Part shown: piece after piece, positions 48,234 through 59,600 of the stretch | Position numbering within the stretch: position 1 is the first letter of the stretch | How the letters are laid out: every line of letters begins with the position of its first letter | From: Zygnema cylindricum | Taxonomy: Eukaryota; Streptophyta; Zygnematophyceae; Zygnematales; Zygnemataceae | Direction: 5' to 3' | Assembly: GCA_037447655.1 (NCBI GenBank) | Contig: JBBHKE010001747.1 | Span: 1 to 64,000, forward strand | Length of the DNA: 64,000 bases | The notes under the pieces: model-generated | The model's input: only the letters and a program-made list of their open reading frames with translations | Databases searched by the model: none | Told to the model about the DNA's origin: nothing | Position numbers and translations under genes: made by a program

Positions 48234-50515
48234 CTAATCCTCCAGACTTCGTTTGACAGTTATGCCCATCGACCGAGCCGTCCCAATTATTGACTTGCAG
48301 ATGGCCTCCAGCGACATGTAGCTGCAGTCCGGATCCTTCTGCTTTATTTTGGCTATCTCATAGACATGTTTTAGAGTGACCGTACCAGAACTCTCGTGCC
48401 CCGCAGATCCACCGCCGCCCTGAACCCCAGCCGCCTTCTTCAGAAAGTACGACACCTGGGGGGATTTGATGAAGAACTCAAACGTACGGTCCTGTGGGAG
48501 GGAGGGAGGGAGGGGGGGGGGGAGGGGAGGGGGGGAGGGGGAGGGGGTTGGGGAAGGAGGTGGAGGGGGAGGGGAGGGAGGGAGGGGGAGGGGGAGGGGG
48601 TTGGGGAAGGAGGGTGAGGGGGAGGGGAGGGAGGGAGGGGGAGGGGGAGGGGGTTGGGGAAGGAGGGTGAGGGATGGGGAGGGAGGAGGAGAGGGAGGGA
48701 GGGAGGGAGGGAGGGAGGGGGGGAGGGAGGGAGGGAGGGAGCGAGAGGGAGGAGGAGAGGGAGGGAGAAACCAAGAGAGAGAGGGGGGAAGAGGGACAGA
48801 GGGATAGAGATGGAGGGAGCGAGGGAGGGAGGGAGGGGGAGGGAGAGGCGGAGGGGGAGAGGGGCAGTGAAGGGGGAGGGGGAGGGAGAGGGGGAGGGGA
48901 GGGGAGGGGGACGGGAGGGGGGCGGGAGGGGGACGGGAGGGGGGCGGGAGGGGGACGGGAGGGGGAGGGGATGGGGGGAGGGGGAGAGGGAGGGGGGGAG
49001 AGGGACAGAGAGAGAGAAAGAGAGCACAAACAAGTAAGAACTTTCTGGCCCAAATTCAGCTTTAGAACACAGGTCACAAAATAGTTTCACAAGTAGTATG
49101 ACATTGGCATGCACTGCAGATTTTGCAATGAAGGAATAAGGATTTGTGAGAGGTTAATATCTTATTCGACTAACCAGAGACTTTTCCCAAGGAATCCCTA
49201 CAATGGCCACCAAAGGCCACCATGAACATTTGTAATAGACTCAAGCTAACATAGAGCTCTAATCTAAGAGTAACATGAGTATTTGTTTAGTCATGAACAT
49301 TTCAACCCAATTACTGGTTACTAACCAATTGCACATGAAATTCTGTACACGAAAAGTGTCTAAATTTATAAAATATTGTTGGAGAAAACACTTCCGTTAC
49401 AAGCAGCATCGGTCACAAGTACTTAAGAAACAAAACATCGCAAAAACAAATATACTGTTCCCTCCTGTCTCGCAGCTAGGTTAGTGCAAGCTAGATTGTG
49501 ACAATAAGACAATGTCGAAAGGCAACTGGTTAAAGTTCCCAAATTCATTTTAACCATTCATCTTTTCAATGCTCTATTGCAGCTGTTTGGATCAAAAAAG
49601 GTTAAGGTACAGCCTATATAGTCTCAAGACTTTGAGATAGCCAACTGTAGCTCAATAATTATTATTCCCTTGAACAATGAAAAACCCGTGGCATTGTTTA
49701 CGAACTCGTTATAATTCGTTCAAAGGCATGCCTCCAAATACTACAAAGACACAATCGACCAAGTCAGGAACGCTCTTCTATTCAGTTAAACACTTTTCAA
49801 TCTTCTGGGTGATATGAACCTCAGCAATTCACAAATCAGTGCCAATTTTTGCCTGTTGCAATTTCTCGTCATTCTACTGCCAGTACTTCCCTATTTCTAA
49901 GCTAGTACGGGTATCTCTGTCACTGCTCAAGTTTTCCATGACCTCCCAATTTACATCGGCGTACACCACTCTTAGCCAAAAATTAAGCATCAACCACGTT
50001 TCCAGTTTTTGGTTCAGCGAAACACAGGGAAACACAAATTTTGAGGAGCTTTTTTTCGATTACTAGTTTTGTAAATTTACAAAAACAGGTCGGTTAACGT
50101 TTTTTTTCTTAGATATCTATTCTCTTACTGTGCCGTGTAAGTTGTGAGCTCACTAGAACTGGCACCTGTGAGTAGCTTTTATTTGATTTTACTTATATAA
50201 ATTCACAAAAATAGGTTGATAAACGTTATCATTCTTGTTGCTGTACTTCTCTTAATGTAAAATGTAAGCTGTGAGCTTCACTGGTATCTATCCATAGCTA
50301 ATTTTATTCTCTTACTGTACCTTGTAAGCTGTGAGCTTCACTGGAACTGGCACCTCCGGACGCATGTGTTGCGTGCGAGCGTTGAAGTCCTTGCAGAAGG
50401 CCATCAGATTGAGGCCATGCTGGCCAAGCGCAGGGCCGACTGGCGGAGCTGGCTTCGCCTGGCCTGCGTTGATCACCAGACGGATGATGGTTGCCACTGG
50501 CTTCGCTTGTGCCAT
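48234..50515 (-). CDS. RPL11: Mitochondrial large-subunit ribosomal protein L11 (uL11m)
   Basis: Two exons on the minus strand, 50515-50321 and 48491-48234, joined in phase 0 (TACAAG|GTACAG ... CCCACAG|GACCGT), giving 150 residues. The N-terminal domain has the hallmark [33 protein letters not shown]; the C-terminal rRNA-binding domain has [39 protein letters not shown] and [14 protein letters not shown]. The [14 protein letters not shown] form and the CKSIIGTA...GI ending match plant mitochondrial L11 rather than the plastid protein. L11 binds the GTPase-associated centre of large-subunit rRNA and is needed for factor-dependent steps of translation. Length is normal; there is almost no presequence, as in other plant mitochondrial L11s. 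The 1.8-kb intron ends in an exceptionally long pyrimidine tract (on the sense strand). Confidence 0.96.
48494..49025. repeat. Long purine/pyrimidine tract with 53-bp tandem units
   Basis: The plus strand is almost entirely G and A, built from GGGA/GGGGA units. A 53-bp unit recognisable by GTTGGGGAAGG recurs at about 48547, 48600 and 48653. It lies in the RPL11 intron and touches the splice acceptor. Pro/Ser-rich or Gly/Arg-rich frames here are repeat artefacts. The G-runs could form quadruplexes or triplexes. Confidence 0.93.
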
Positions 50516-52268
50516 GGCCTCCTTTCCCCCCCCTCCTCTGACTATTTATGTATATTCTCGTCCTGTGCTGCCTTCTTTTCTTCTTCTTCCGTGCGTTTTG
50601 GTTCTCTGCCTGTGTTTTTCACAGGAAACCTGTGTCGGTTTCTCCCTTTCTCTCCCTACCTCTATCTCCAATCGTTCTATTTATTTCTGCTGCAAAACCG
50701 GCAAATTATCAGCAAGTTTCAGAGCGTTCGATTTTGAATGTATAGACAAAATGCGAGGAACGAGGCAGGGATAGAAGGGTGAGCAGTGAGCTTAACGGCT
50801 TTGAAAAGGGGACAGGAGACGTTACGGAAAGGAAATTGATGAAAGTGAAGTTTGATTCAAAATTTGAAAGTGCAGTGAGGAATTTTTGTAATTTTTGCTA
50901 AGACGAATGTTTTAGGTAACCTCCATTTTGATCGTTCTTCCTACTTGCTCTTTTCTTACTGGTAAGCTAGGAAACTGCCTTGGAAATACGCCATCTAGCA
51001 ATAATGTTGTATGGCAAGGGGGTGAGGGAAATTGCTTAGACCACAGAGGTGAGCGGGTTTTAGGGAGAGAGGCTGCATGGTGAGTAAAGTAAGTTTAGAA
51101 TGGAGCTATGCACTTGCATAAAGACAAAGGTTAAATAGCAAGAATTTATTATGACATATAGCCCGCAATAATATGGCTCTAGATGTTAACATATGCCGAA
51201 CAGAGGAAGGTGGCGTTGCAGTTAATAACTGCATCTGTTTCAATTTAGAATTCATTTCCATGTTGTCCATGGTTTTAAAAAGCTTGGTTCCTCTCAATTG
51301 ACTCAAAAGTTTCAAGTTGGACATCGAAGTCCGGAGGGAAACGATCAGCTAACACGAGTAACAATACGTAGATGAGGATTAAAGGAAAATGTACCGTCCA
51401 CCAAAAATCAAATTTAGGTTTGCGGAACAGGTGTTGAGTGCCAACATTATTTTCCTTTTGAGGATTAGAATCTAAAAAGTTGATGTTTCAAAGGATGAGC
51501 ATGACGTTATTTGGCCTTGCACCTGCTTCATAATGTAAGCCACGTCATGTGTTTCCTGCTTATTAAAATTCTCTCAACCATCGAGGCAGCTCCGCTTTTT
51601 TAGAGAGAAAGTGAATATAGGATTATGTTTAACTCCGCCATAGTAGAAACAGCTCTGGAAATCGAATACCTTATATTTCCATTGTGATAATAGTATGCAA
51701 TTTAGAATACGAGGCACTGCAATTTCATATGAAAAACATGGAAAGCTTGACTTCCATTCTTCTTTTTTAGGCGCTCTTCTGCATCCTATTCATTAACTCT
51801 CGGGATTCAATGCTCAAAAATGTTTTTCCGCTAATTGTGTATTAGTTTATCTATTTGTCCGTCCCCTGTGAACAACTCAACTATTGGCACTTGGACTTCG
51901 GTTGTACATCTTGCCACATTGGATTGGCTCTAATTGTGTTTGATTTTCTGGAGTTATAGGAATTCTCGGTAAATGCGCTGCCATTTTGAATTGGGAAACA
52001 AGAAGAAAGGCCACATTTTGTTTGTATCGGGAACTGAACAGATTTAAGTCATGAGATTGAAATAAATGGATGTCCATAGATTTATAGCAATATTTCAGTT
52101 GTCTTTAAACTATGATGTATTATTTCCTTGCCATTCATCTGTCACTTTTCACTGACATCAATTGATGATACAGATGTGACGCTTTTATTGACATCTGCCC
52201 AAATGTTATTCCTTTGCAGGTTCAACGAAGAAGAGAAAAAGCAAAGAAGGAGAGAATGCAAGCCAGAA
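50516..52268. other. Divergent region between RPL11 and RMI2
   Basis: The two genes are transcribed away from each other, so both promoters lie here. A pyrimidine-rich stretch follows the RPL11 start (50516-50700). A splice-acceptor-like TTCCTTTGCAG ends at 52219, 50 bases before the RMI2 ATG, suggesting a 5'-UTR exon for RMI2. No other gene seen. Confidence 0.5.
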
Positions 52269-54069
52269 ATGGATTGGAAGCTCCACGCACCAAAACTATT
52301 CGTTGCTCAAGTTTGCAATAGCTCTGTCAGGATCAGGAAAGGCTTGCCGACAGTTCGAGGCCTTGGAGGGCTTTTGTTTCAGAGAGCATGGTTGCAGGTG
52401 CTGTTTGTCAGGGCTTGTGAACTGGAATGTGTTGATGCTGTCAAAGATACCAATAGAGAAGAAAAAGCAGAGTTCCAAGACTACAAAATCACATTTCTGG
52501 CATTGTTGTGATTATGGCATTTGTTTGAAAATAATTCAAAGAATTTTCAAAGGCTGGTCATATTCGATGGTTCAGAGTTGTAGATGAAGAACCATAAGTT
52601 GTGATAAGTAAGTGAGCCTAGTCCATGGTAGGTGTTGTTGTCTTGTATTGATATTGATGCGAGAAAGGAAATGTAAGTTCTGAGTCTGCAGAGAGTCTTA
52701 AACTCCGAAAGTGTCTCTGTGCAGTCAGCAGGAGCAATGTCTACCTCTGTTGGCAGGAATGGTTGAAAATTCACATCTGAAGTTTTTTTGCTACCAATAA
52801 GAGTCAAACTGCACTGATCATCCGATATTTATTATATATTGATAGGAGATGTACAGCGTTTTACCTTTTGTTTCCTTTGACAAACAGGGTGTGGTTCTAC
52901 CTGGGCTATCCAATGTGGAGGACATCTACCTGGATGATGGCAGTGGAGTGATTCAACTTATTCTACTACCTAAGTTTCAGCGGCCTGATGTAGGTAAGTA
53001 GGCAACCAGATGATCTTTAACCAAACATTTCTAAATGAGAAGTTATCTCCAGAAACTGTACCATAGGATAGGGTTGATATCTGAGCATTCTAGGATTTTC
53101 ATGCCTGGAGTGAGTTCGGTTTTAGAGCACAATAATTACTCAAAAGGCCAACGTGGATATAGTATAATGGATGCCACTATATTGTCTAGCCTAGACTATC
53201 AACGGGATTCACAGGTCTTAAATGTAGTCAACATGTGCTCGAATAAGAAAGTATAACGAGGATCACTACTAAAATTGATAGTACTAATTTGGTTCATCAT
53301 TTTTTTTCCCGGAGCACAAAATAGTGTTAATTTCACTTATTGCACAAGTGAACGCTGTGACAGACCCTTAACTAATGTATCTGATATGGATGCTGCATTT
53401 ATGCTAGTTCTTTTCCAAGTCTGAAAGCGATGCTCACTGTAGTCTGGCAGGTGCCATTGCTGAATTATTGTCGTATGTTTGTTAATACATCTGGTCCCTG
53501 TTCGAATTTTATGTCACCAGTGTTGCGTTGGTGTCGCTGAATGAATTTTAGTATTAACTTGGAAAGGGCTCAATTAAACCTTCTTTTTATTTCATTGATT
53601 CAGGTGCGTATATGCTTGTATTGGGTCTTGTTCACGCTAAACCTGGGCATCCAATTGTCATCAAGGTAGGTTTCTTCTGCTGTATGCTGTGTTTTGACGA
53701 GGTGTTGAAATGCTGGAAAAAAAATGACTTTGGTTTAGGTTATGGTTGTATATTTGAACAATGTGTTCACTTACTCCGATCTATTCGGAGTTCTTTTTTT
53801 CTTCAGGTGTTTTAGGTCACAGTCTTCCTTTGGATATGTCAAGTCTCACTAGTTAATATCAAAATATGTGTATTTATCGTAACCGTTTTCAAGTTTCACC
53901 ATCTCAATCGTTTATTACTCATAGTGGGGTCAGGGCTGTATCCTGGAAGCAGGTGCACAAGTTAGTCAATCTGTCAGCCAGTCCTTCTCGGGAAGCCATG
54001 TGGTCTCTGGAAGTTATTGACGCCCATCACCGTTTTTACAACTCCCGACTTCCCCAAACATTGGGCTGA
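52269..54069 (+). CDS. RMI2: RecQ-mediated genome instability protein 2
   Basis: Four exons: 52269-52397, 52888-52993, 53604-53665, 53953-54069, all in phase, giving 137 residues. RMI2 is a single OB-fold protein that pairs with RMI1 in the RecQ helicase-topoisomerase III alpha (RTR/BTR) complex, which dissolves double Holliday junctions and limits crossovers. Diagnostic blocks: MDWKLHAPKLFVAQV at the start, LLFQRAWLQGVVL (the W-x-Q-G-x-V strand), DIYLDDGSGVIQL, GAYMLVLGLVHAKPG (K/A-Y-x-x-V-x-G), and KLVNLSASPSREAMWSLEVIDAHHRFY at the C-terminus. The last block is close to land-plant RMI2. Human RMI2 is similar in size and shares the strand pattern. The start is the ATG directly before the conserved domain; codons upstream are open but unlike the family. 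The nuclear location is known for the family. Confidence 0.93.
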
Positions 54070-57000
54070 TTTATCATGTTTCAACTGTGGATAACAAAGT
54101 ATCTTGTGCCGAGGATACGGCTTAAGCCTGATGGAGTCAGAAAGATGCTTCACTGAAATGTTGGAGCTTCCTTTTTGGTAGACGATTCTTCTAGGAAAGG
54201 AAATCACGCAACATTTAAGCTATGATGTAGAGGTTTGCATCATCTCAGGAGATTTCAACAAAATGAATATCGATGGTGAGGTCTCTATCTGATTTTGTTT
54301 GGATCTCCTGCGTCTGCCCACTTTTGTTGTTCAGTTTACAGGACTAGGGAATGTTGAAGCGAGGGAGTGAGTGTCTAGGGAGAGAGGGAGAGGGGAAAGA
54401 GTGTCTAGGGAGTGTCTCTGAATAACAACAACAAATAGTGTTGCGATCAAAAACACAAATCGTTACGATGCAAAAGGGCATGTGTTACACTTAGCCCAGG
54501 GTCACAGCATCTGCTTTAGGAATATTTTCCGTTAAAAAAATATTCCCAGAAAATATTAACAACTGTGGATTGTTTAGTACGTCGTGACAGTTAAACATTT
54601 AGTCATTTTCTGATGAAACTTATTATGCACAAGTGTGCAATCTTGAAAGAATTTGTAGGGGTTTAGTTCAAATGGATGTCTAGAGACTGCCGACTTACTG
54701 ACGAGACAGGTCGTGGAATCTAGACGGAAAAAGAAACGAAGAGAGGGAGAGTTCAAAACATGGCTAGTTAGGGTGGAAACCAATTGAGGTTTTTGTTGTG
54801 ATTTCCGTGGGGGACTGTTTTTGCTAATTCCAGATTGTTAGGGAGGACACTTTTGCATATCTAACCTCAGTGTTGCCCCATATGTACTTAAAACCCTAGA
54901 AACCCTAACCCTAATAGCAGAGGTCTAATTTTCCCTTTGCATGACTGCTATAAAGCTCGCTAGATGAACGTTTGTACCATGATGTAGGCCTGTGTTACAT
55001 TCAATTCAAGCGGTCCAACATTCAGTCAAATTGGTATAACGGTCTGCAAAGATAACTTTTTCTGAATAAGTTTGTGTGGCGAAAAGCTCAAACTTCGAAA
55101 GTTTGATCGCTACGAGGCAAAATGAGTACTTCCTTTGTGAGATGTGCGCATATGAAGAAGTTATTGCAGAGGAAAAAATAGAAGTTGGGATCGTCTTTTC
55201 GCTTGAGCTTATGAAGTTCAGAGTTGAGGATGGAGTAAAAGGATGCAAATCAATCGGATGTAGTTCATGGGATTTATGTAGGTTTATGGAGATGTCAGCA
55301 TATTTACTCTGATAGTAGGACTGTATAGTCAATCTAATGCAAACGATGCTTAGAGGGTCTTGTCAAAGTCAATTGTGATATTGGTATTAAATTAAAAATC
55401 CAAGAATAAGCAATAAAATTAATAGTTTCGAATTTGTCAAAACCGTTATTGCTGTGATTATCATCAGTGATTGAACATTTTGTGTTGCTATGTGTGCGTC
55501 ACTTTTGTAAAAATAGCACCTCACGGGCGCAAAATGGAAAATGTTTTTTTCCCATCAAGGTTTCCTGGCAAAAGTACAGTTTGGGACATTTGTTGTTACT
55601 GTGCCAGTCATTTTGACTTTTACCAGATATGGGATTTATCGACGTCTTCCAATCTAAATATTCCCGTGTCTGAATAAACTATTTGTTTTTTGTACAACAC
55701 TTAGAACAACTCCGATTTAAATGGTTGGTTTGACAAATGATATGCAACAGTATTGTCAATTATTATGGTATCAATGTATCATGTCAATATCGATACCCTC
55801 CAAATGTCCACTTCATTAAATGATAGTCCACCTAATCAAGCATCACTAGAGGGCGAGCAACGATGTTACCGTACTTTTATCCTTTGCGAAAAGGTTGGAG
55901 AACTTGGCAATTCTTATAAATCTCAACCATGGTTGTACACCATCGCGTTGGAGGGTCCTCAGATGAAGTGTCCCCAATCACCATCCCACTTTCTTAATTA
56001 AGTTTATTGTTTATTTTGTTGTCTAAGGAGAACGCATTTGGGACCCTGTTCAACCTAAATGTGGTATATACCATTAGTGAATTTGTGTACCGCACTCAAA
56101 AAAACGTTTGTACCACCTTTGCTCTTCTCTTAAGGATGTGAATGCACAAAAAGGAGCGTGTTTACCAAAAATTGCAATAGAAGGTTAGAGGCGTAGAAAG
56201 AAAATTAGTGTTGTTTTGAAACATTCAGGCAGTGAGAACGTCCACCCAATGAGAGGAGAGATCCACCTAAACTAAGGGGGGGAGGTAGGGGGAGGGACGA
56301 GGGGAGGAGGAGGATGAGGGGAGGAGGGAGAGGGGGAGGGGGAGGAGTGTCGAGCCCTCGGCGTTCAGATCCATTGCTTTTGGTTTGTTCTGTTCATGTT
56401 AGTGCTGACCAGAAGACAGCTGAGAAGAACAAATCGGGTGATGTAGTTGACTTATTTTCATGTATGTCCTTTCCAAGAGCAGGAGTCCACGTCATTGGCG
56501 CCCTTTGCGATAAAGACTTCGGAAAGGTTGAGACAAACCGGAAGCGGTTTCTTGCAAAAACACTGATTTTTGAGTTGGTTTTTGTAATTTGCGGTAATTC
56601 GGAAGGTTTTAAATGTCTTTGCAATAAATAGTATTTGGACATGTGTTAATGTGGCTCGATTAACATTTTTCTGTCATGAGAAACGGAAGCCATTGGGCAA
56701 CTACGGCGAGTCTCAAAAACTTCTCATTATAGGCAGAAATTTTATGATCCTTGTGCTTTGTGCACCGAGAGTCACTAAAACCGATAAGAAATAATTAGTA
56801 TGAGATTGTTTGTTAGTTTTCTTTTTTTTCTGGTCCAAAGGACAAGGGCGATTATGAACTGCAAAAAGAATCGACGTTAAGAAGAAAAACAATTAGTGTT
56901 AAAAAAAATTGGGTGGAATGAATGTTGTTGAACTTAGCAGCGGGTCGTAATCCACCCTTTGAAACCATTTTTCTTTGTCGTTTTCGACCAGGTTTCACCT

Positions 57001-57253
57001 ATAGTACCTCGACTTCATTTTGGCAGAAGGAGTATCTTAGCAGTTATTTTAAATCATGACGGATACAAACCGGTGCTAAATATTAGGTATTTAAATTTTC
57101 GTTGGCCACCATACCATATTCACCATAGCATTTAAGTGTGAGAACGATCACTGGCACGTTCGGCAGGCGATATTATCGGCAATGTGAGGCATAAATCCGC
57201 GTCTCCAAACCCGCAAAAGTAAACAAATTTACCCACGCCTACCAAGCATCTTA
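54070..57253. other. Intergenic DNA downstream of RMI2
   Basis: Mostly AT-rich and without recognisable genes. AAACCCTAGAAACCCTAAC (telomere-like) lies at about 54891-54910, and a GGGA-rich tract at 56278-56345. A short segment at 56400-56530, preceded by an acceptor-like GTTCATGTTAG, reads ADQKTAEKNKSGDVVDLF..., and might be an exon, but I recognise no family. Confidence 0.4.
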
Positions 57254-57916
57254 GGGTGACGTTCCATTAGGCAGTCCCAGTAAATGTACGGATAAGTCTA
57301 CTGGCAGCATTTACTGGAAGTCCGCTCCATTGTGTCGGCGTAGTAACAAACCTTCCTCAATTATGATTGGCGCCACGTAGGTTAGAGTCCAGATTCTAAA
57401 AATCATTAAAAAAATCTACAAACGGAATATCTGTACGAAATTTCTGTACCACCGGAGGTAATTAATGATTCGTACATAAAGTTTTTGGCTAGATTTTGAT
57501 TTTGAAAATGGAAATCAAAATTTCGAAACGGAATGGCAAAAAGACGCGACAAACCTTGAAGGTCGCGGCAGGAGGCACATGGCATGTACGACGTGCAGGC
57601 CTGTGATCGCTTGTACAACGTAGATATTATTTTTACTTTTCATGTGTACCAATGGAAATTATCTAGTGGGCCCCAACTCTCCTCAACGAGGAGAGTTGGG
57701 GCCCAATGGATGATGTGCTCGATTGCTTCGCGGATCTCAAAATGTGAAACATCCAACGGTAAAGAATTACGCCTACATCATTGGAGCTTCCCGACAACTT
57801 TCCAGTAACGATGTTTCGTCTAACAAAAAAAAAATGGTACGGCTCTGTACGGCACTGTACGAAAACGTACGGCGTCCAGTAACAAATCCCACTTTTCGCC
57901 TAATGGAACGTCACCC
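57254..57916. mobile_element. Harbinger-like non-autonomous element, GTTCCAT-end family
   Basis: A 663-bp element with perfect 19-bp inverted ends (GGGTGACGTTCCATTAGGC and complement) and TTA on each side (57251-57253, 57917-57919). Its body is an inverted relative of the element at 13221. It contains a perfect 18-bp stem hairpin at 57667-57705. Confidence 0.88.
57667..57705. repeat. Perfect 18-bp stem, 3-nt loop hairpin
   Basis: TGGGCCCCAACTCTCCTC, then AAC, then the exact complement GAGGAGAGTTGGGGCCCA. The related element at 13221 has only an 8-bp version of this stem. It looks like a terminator but is eukaryotic and inside a transposable element. Confidence 0.9.
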
Positions 57917-58108
57917 TTAGTGCGGCTAGTACTACGACACTGCACCGTGCACAAGGTTTGTTCCGGATTTTCTCTTCCGACAGTTTCCTGCCCGCGTCGC
58001 TTGGCCGATGTGGCATGTGATGCATTAGCAGCATGCCACATCAGCAAAATGATGCTGGCGTCAAACCGTCGGATATTTAAAAATCCAAAACAACAAATAT
58101 GTATGGTA

Positions 58109-58307
58109 CACCGCGAATCGCTATTAACATTAACAAATATTTAGTGTTAAAGAACAACTAGTGTGCTTAACGCTAATTGGGAAGTTGGGGATTATCAAGG
58201 AAATCGGTCACTCTAATTTGTTTTTTAGGGATTTTTTAATCACTCTATTTAAGAATTTGGGTAAAAATTTAGGGGCACCGAATTAACGCTAATAGCGATT
58301 CACGATG
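58109..58307. mobile_element. TA-flanked MITE, CACCG-end family
   Basis: A 199-bp element: left end CACCGCGAATCGCTATTAAC, right end GCTAATAGCGATTCACGATG, both bordered by TA. Non-coding and AT-rich. Confidence 0.75.
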
Positions 58308-58481
58308 TACCGTAGAATTTGCCATACAAGTAAATCAATGCCCGTTACACGAGCATGTACCCTGTCCAGTTTATCATGCCCGTTTTTCATGCCATTTTTT
58401 CATGCCCGTTACAAAAAACGAACACCCATACCTTTTCCCTAGATGGTCCTATACCTTTTCCTGTAGTCCTTCGTAGAGTCA

Positions 58482-59242
58482 GAGTAACCTTCCATCAGGC
58501 GTTCCCAGTAATCGTACGAACACGTTTACTGGCAGTAATATTTGTAACACCCTTCCATCAGGTCGTGCATGTGAATGAGGTGTTAGATTGCGATTGGTAC
58601 CACGTAGGATCTTGTTGAGCATCATCATTTCCAAAAGGACAAAATCGCAGCTGCATATGTGTACGGGCAGACGCCGATTAAAATATCTAGTAGCGTCACG
58701 CTAATGTACAATCTGAACGTTCTTAGGGTTGTTGTCGTACCAACGGCCACGAAAACCGTTGCAAAATTAAAGTTTGTACAAATGTTCAAAAATGTACCAT
58801 TTGTACGTGAATGTATTATCAGTGTATCGCACATTTATGAAGGAGGGGTCACAGGATGTCCTACAACCAAGCTTTTTTTGTCGTCGAACAGGGTGGCTTT
58901 GATGTCAGAAGGTAGAAGCCATTTGCCACATGTAACTTTATAGCTTCACGTCTGTCGTGGATCGACTCTGACTTTACAAGTGGACCAATACACACGTACA
59001 GTAAGCGCCAAGTGTCCTCCTGAGGACAGTCGGAGGAGACTAGCCAGGTACTGGAAATAAGGGGCGTTTTCGTCGAAAAATGAAAATCGGACGGTGGTAA
59101 TTTTCGCCAAGAAGTCTGGAGAATCTAAACGAACTTTTAGGAAACATCTTTTGTTAAAAAAAAAAAAAAACAGTACGGCTTAGCACGGAAATGTACTTTC
59201 TCCAGTAAACAACCCCACTTTTCGCGTGATGGAAGGTTACCC
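58482..59242. mobile_element. Harbinger-like non-autonomous element, GTTCCAT-end family
   Basis: A 761-bp element: ends GAGTAACCTTCCATCAGGCG and CGCGTGATGGAAGGTTACCC are inverted with two mismatches; TCA on both sides (58479-58481, 59243-59245). A frame of ~94 codons inside is not recognised. Confidence 0.78.
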
Positions 59243-59245
59243 TCA

Positions 59246-59600
59246 GATGACGGCAGCGTTACATTGTGCAAGCGGTACGGCGGTCCATACCGCGGACGGA
59301 CGACAACGTTACATTGTGCCAGCGGTACTGCTATCCGTACTGCGGACGAGCGACAACGTTACATTGTGCCAACAATACGACTTAGTACGGAAATGTACTT
59401 TCTCCAGTAAACAACCCCACTTTTCGCCTGATGGAAGGCTACCCTCAATTGACGGCAGCGTTACATTGTGCTTGCGGTACTGCTGTCCGTACCGCGGACG
59501 GACGACAACGCTACATTGTGCCAACAGTACGGCTATCCGTACTGCGGACGGGCGACAACGTTACATTGTGCCAACGGAACGTCCGTCCGTACTGGGGACA
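59246..59600. repeat. GC-rich minisatellite with a copied element end
   Basis: Units of about 51 bp built on CGTTACATTGTGCCAACGGTA and CCGTACTGCGGACGGRCGAC are repeated from 59250. In the middle, 59391-59444 duplicates the right-end sequence of the neighbouring Harbinger-like element (GTACTTTCTCCAGTAAACAA ... GATGGAAGG). Open frames here are repeat read-through. Confidence 0.75.

Noticed and set aside
48440-49114. Long Pro/Ser-rich (minus) and Gly/Arg/Glu-rich (plus) open frames
   Set aside because: They are read-through of the GGGA purine tract in the RPL11 intron and overlap in several frames and both strands.
54891-54910. Telomere-like CCCTAA repeats
   Set aside because: Only two or three degenerate units; too short for an interstitial telomere and common by chance in such DNA.
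57667-57705. Hairpin followed by no T-run, resembling an intrinsic terminator
   Set aside because: The genome is eukaryotic and the hairpin is inside a transposable element; a bacterial-type terminator makes no sense here.
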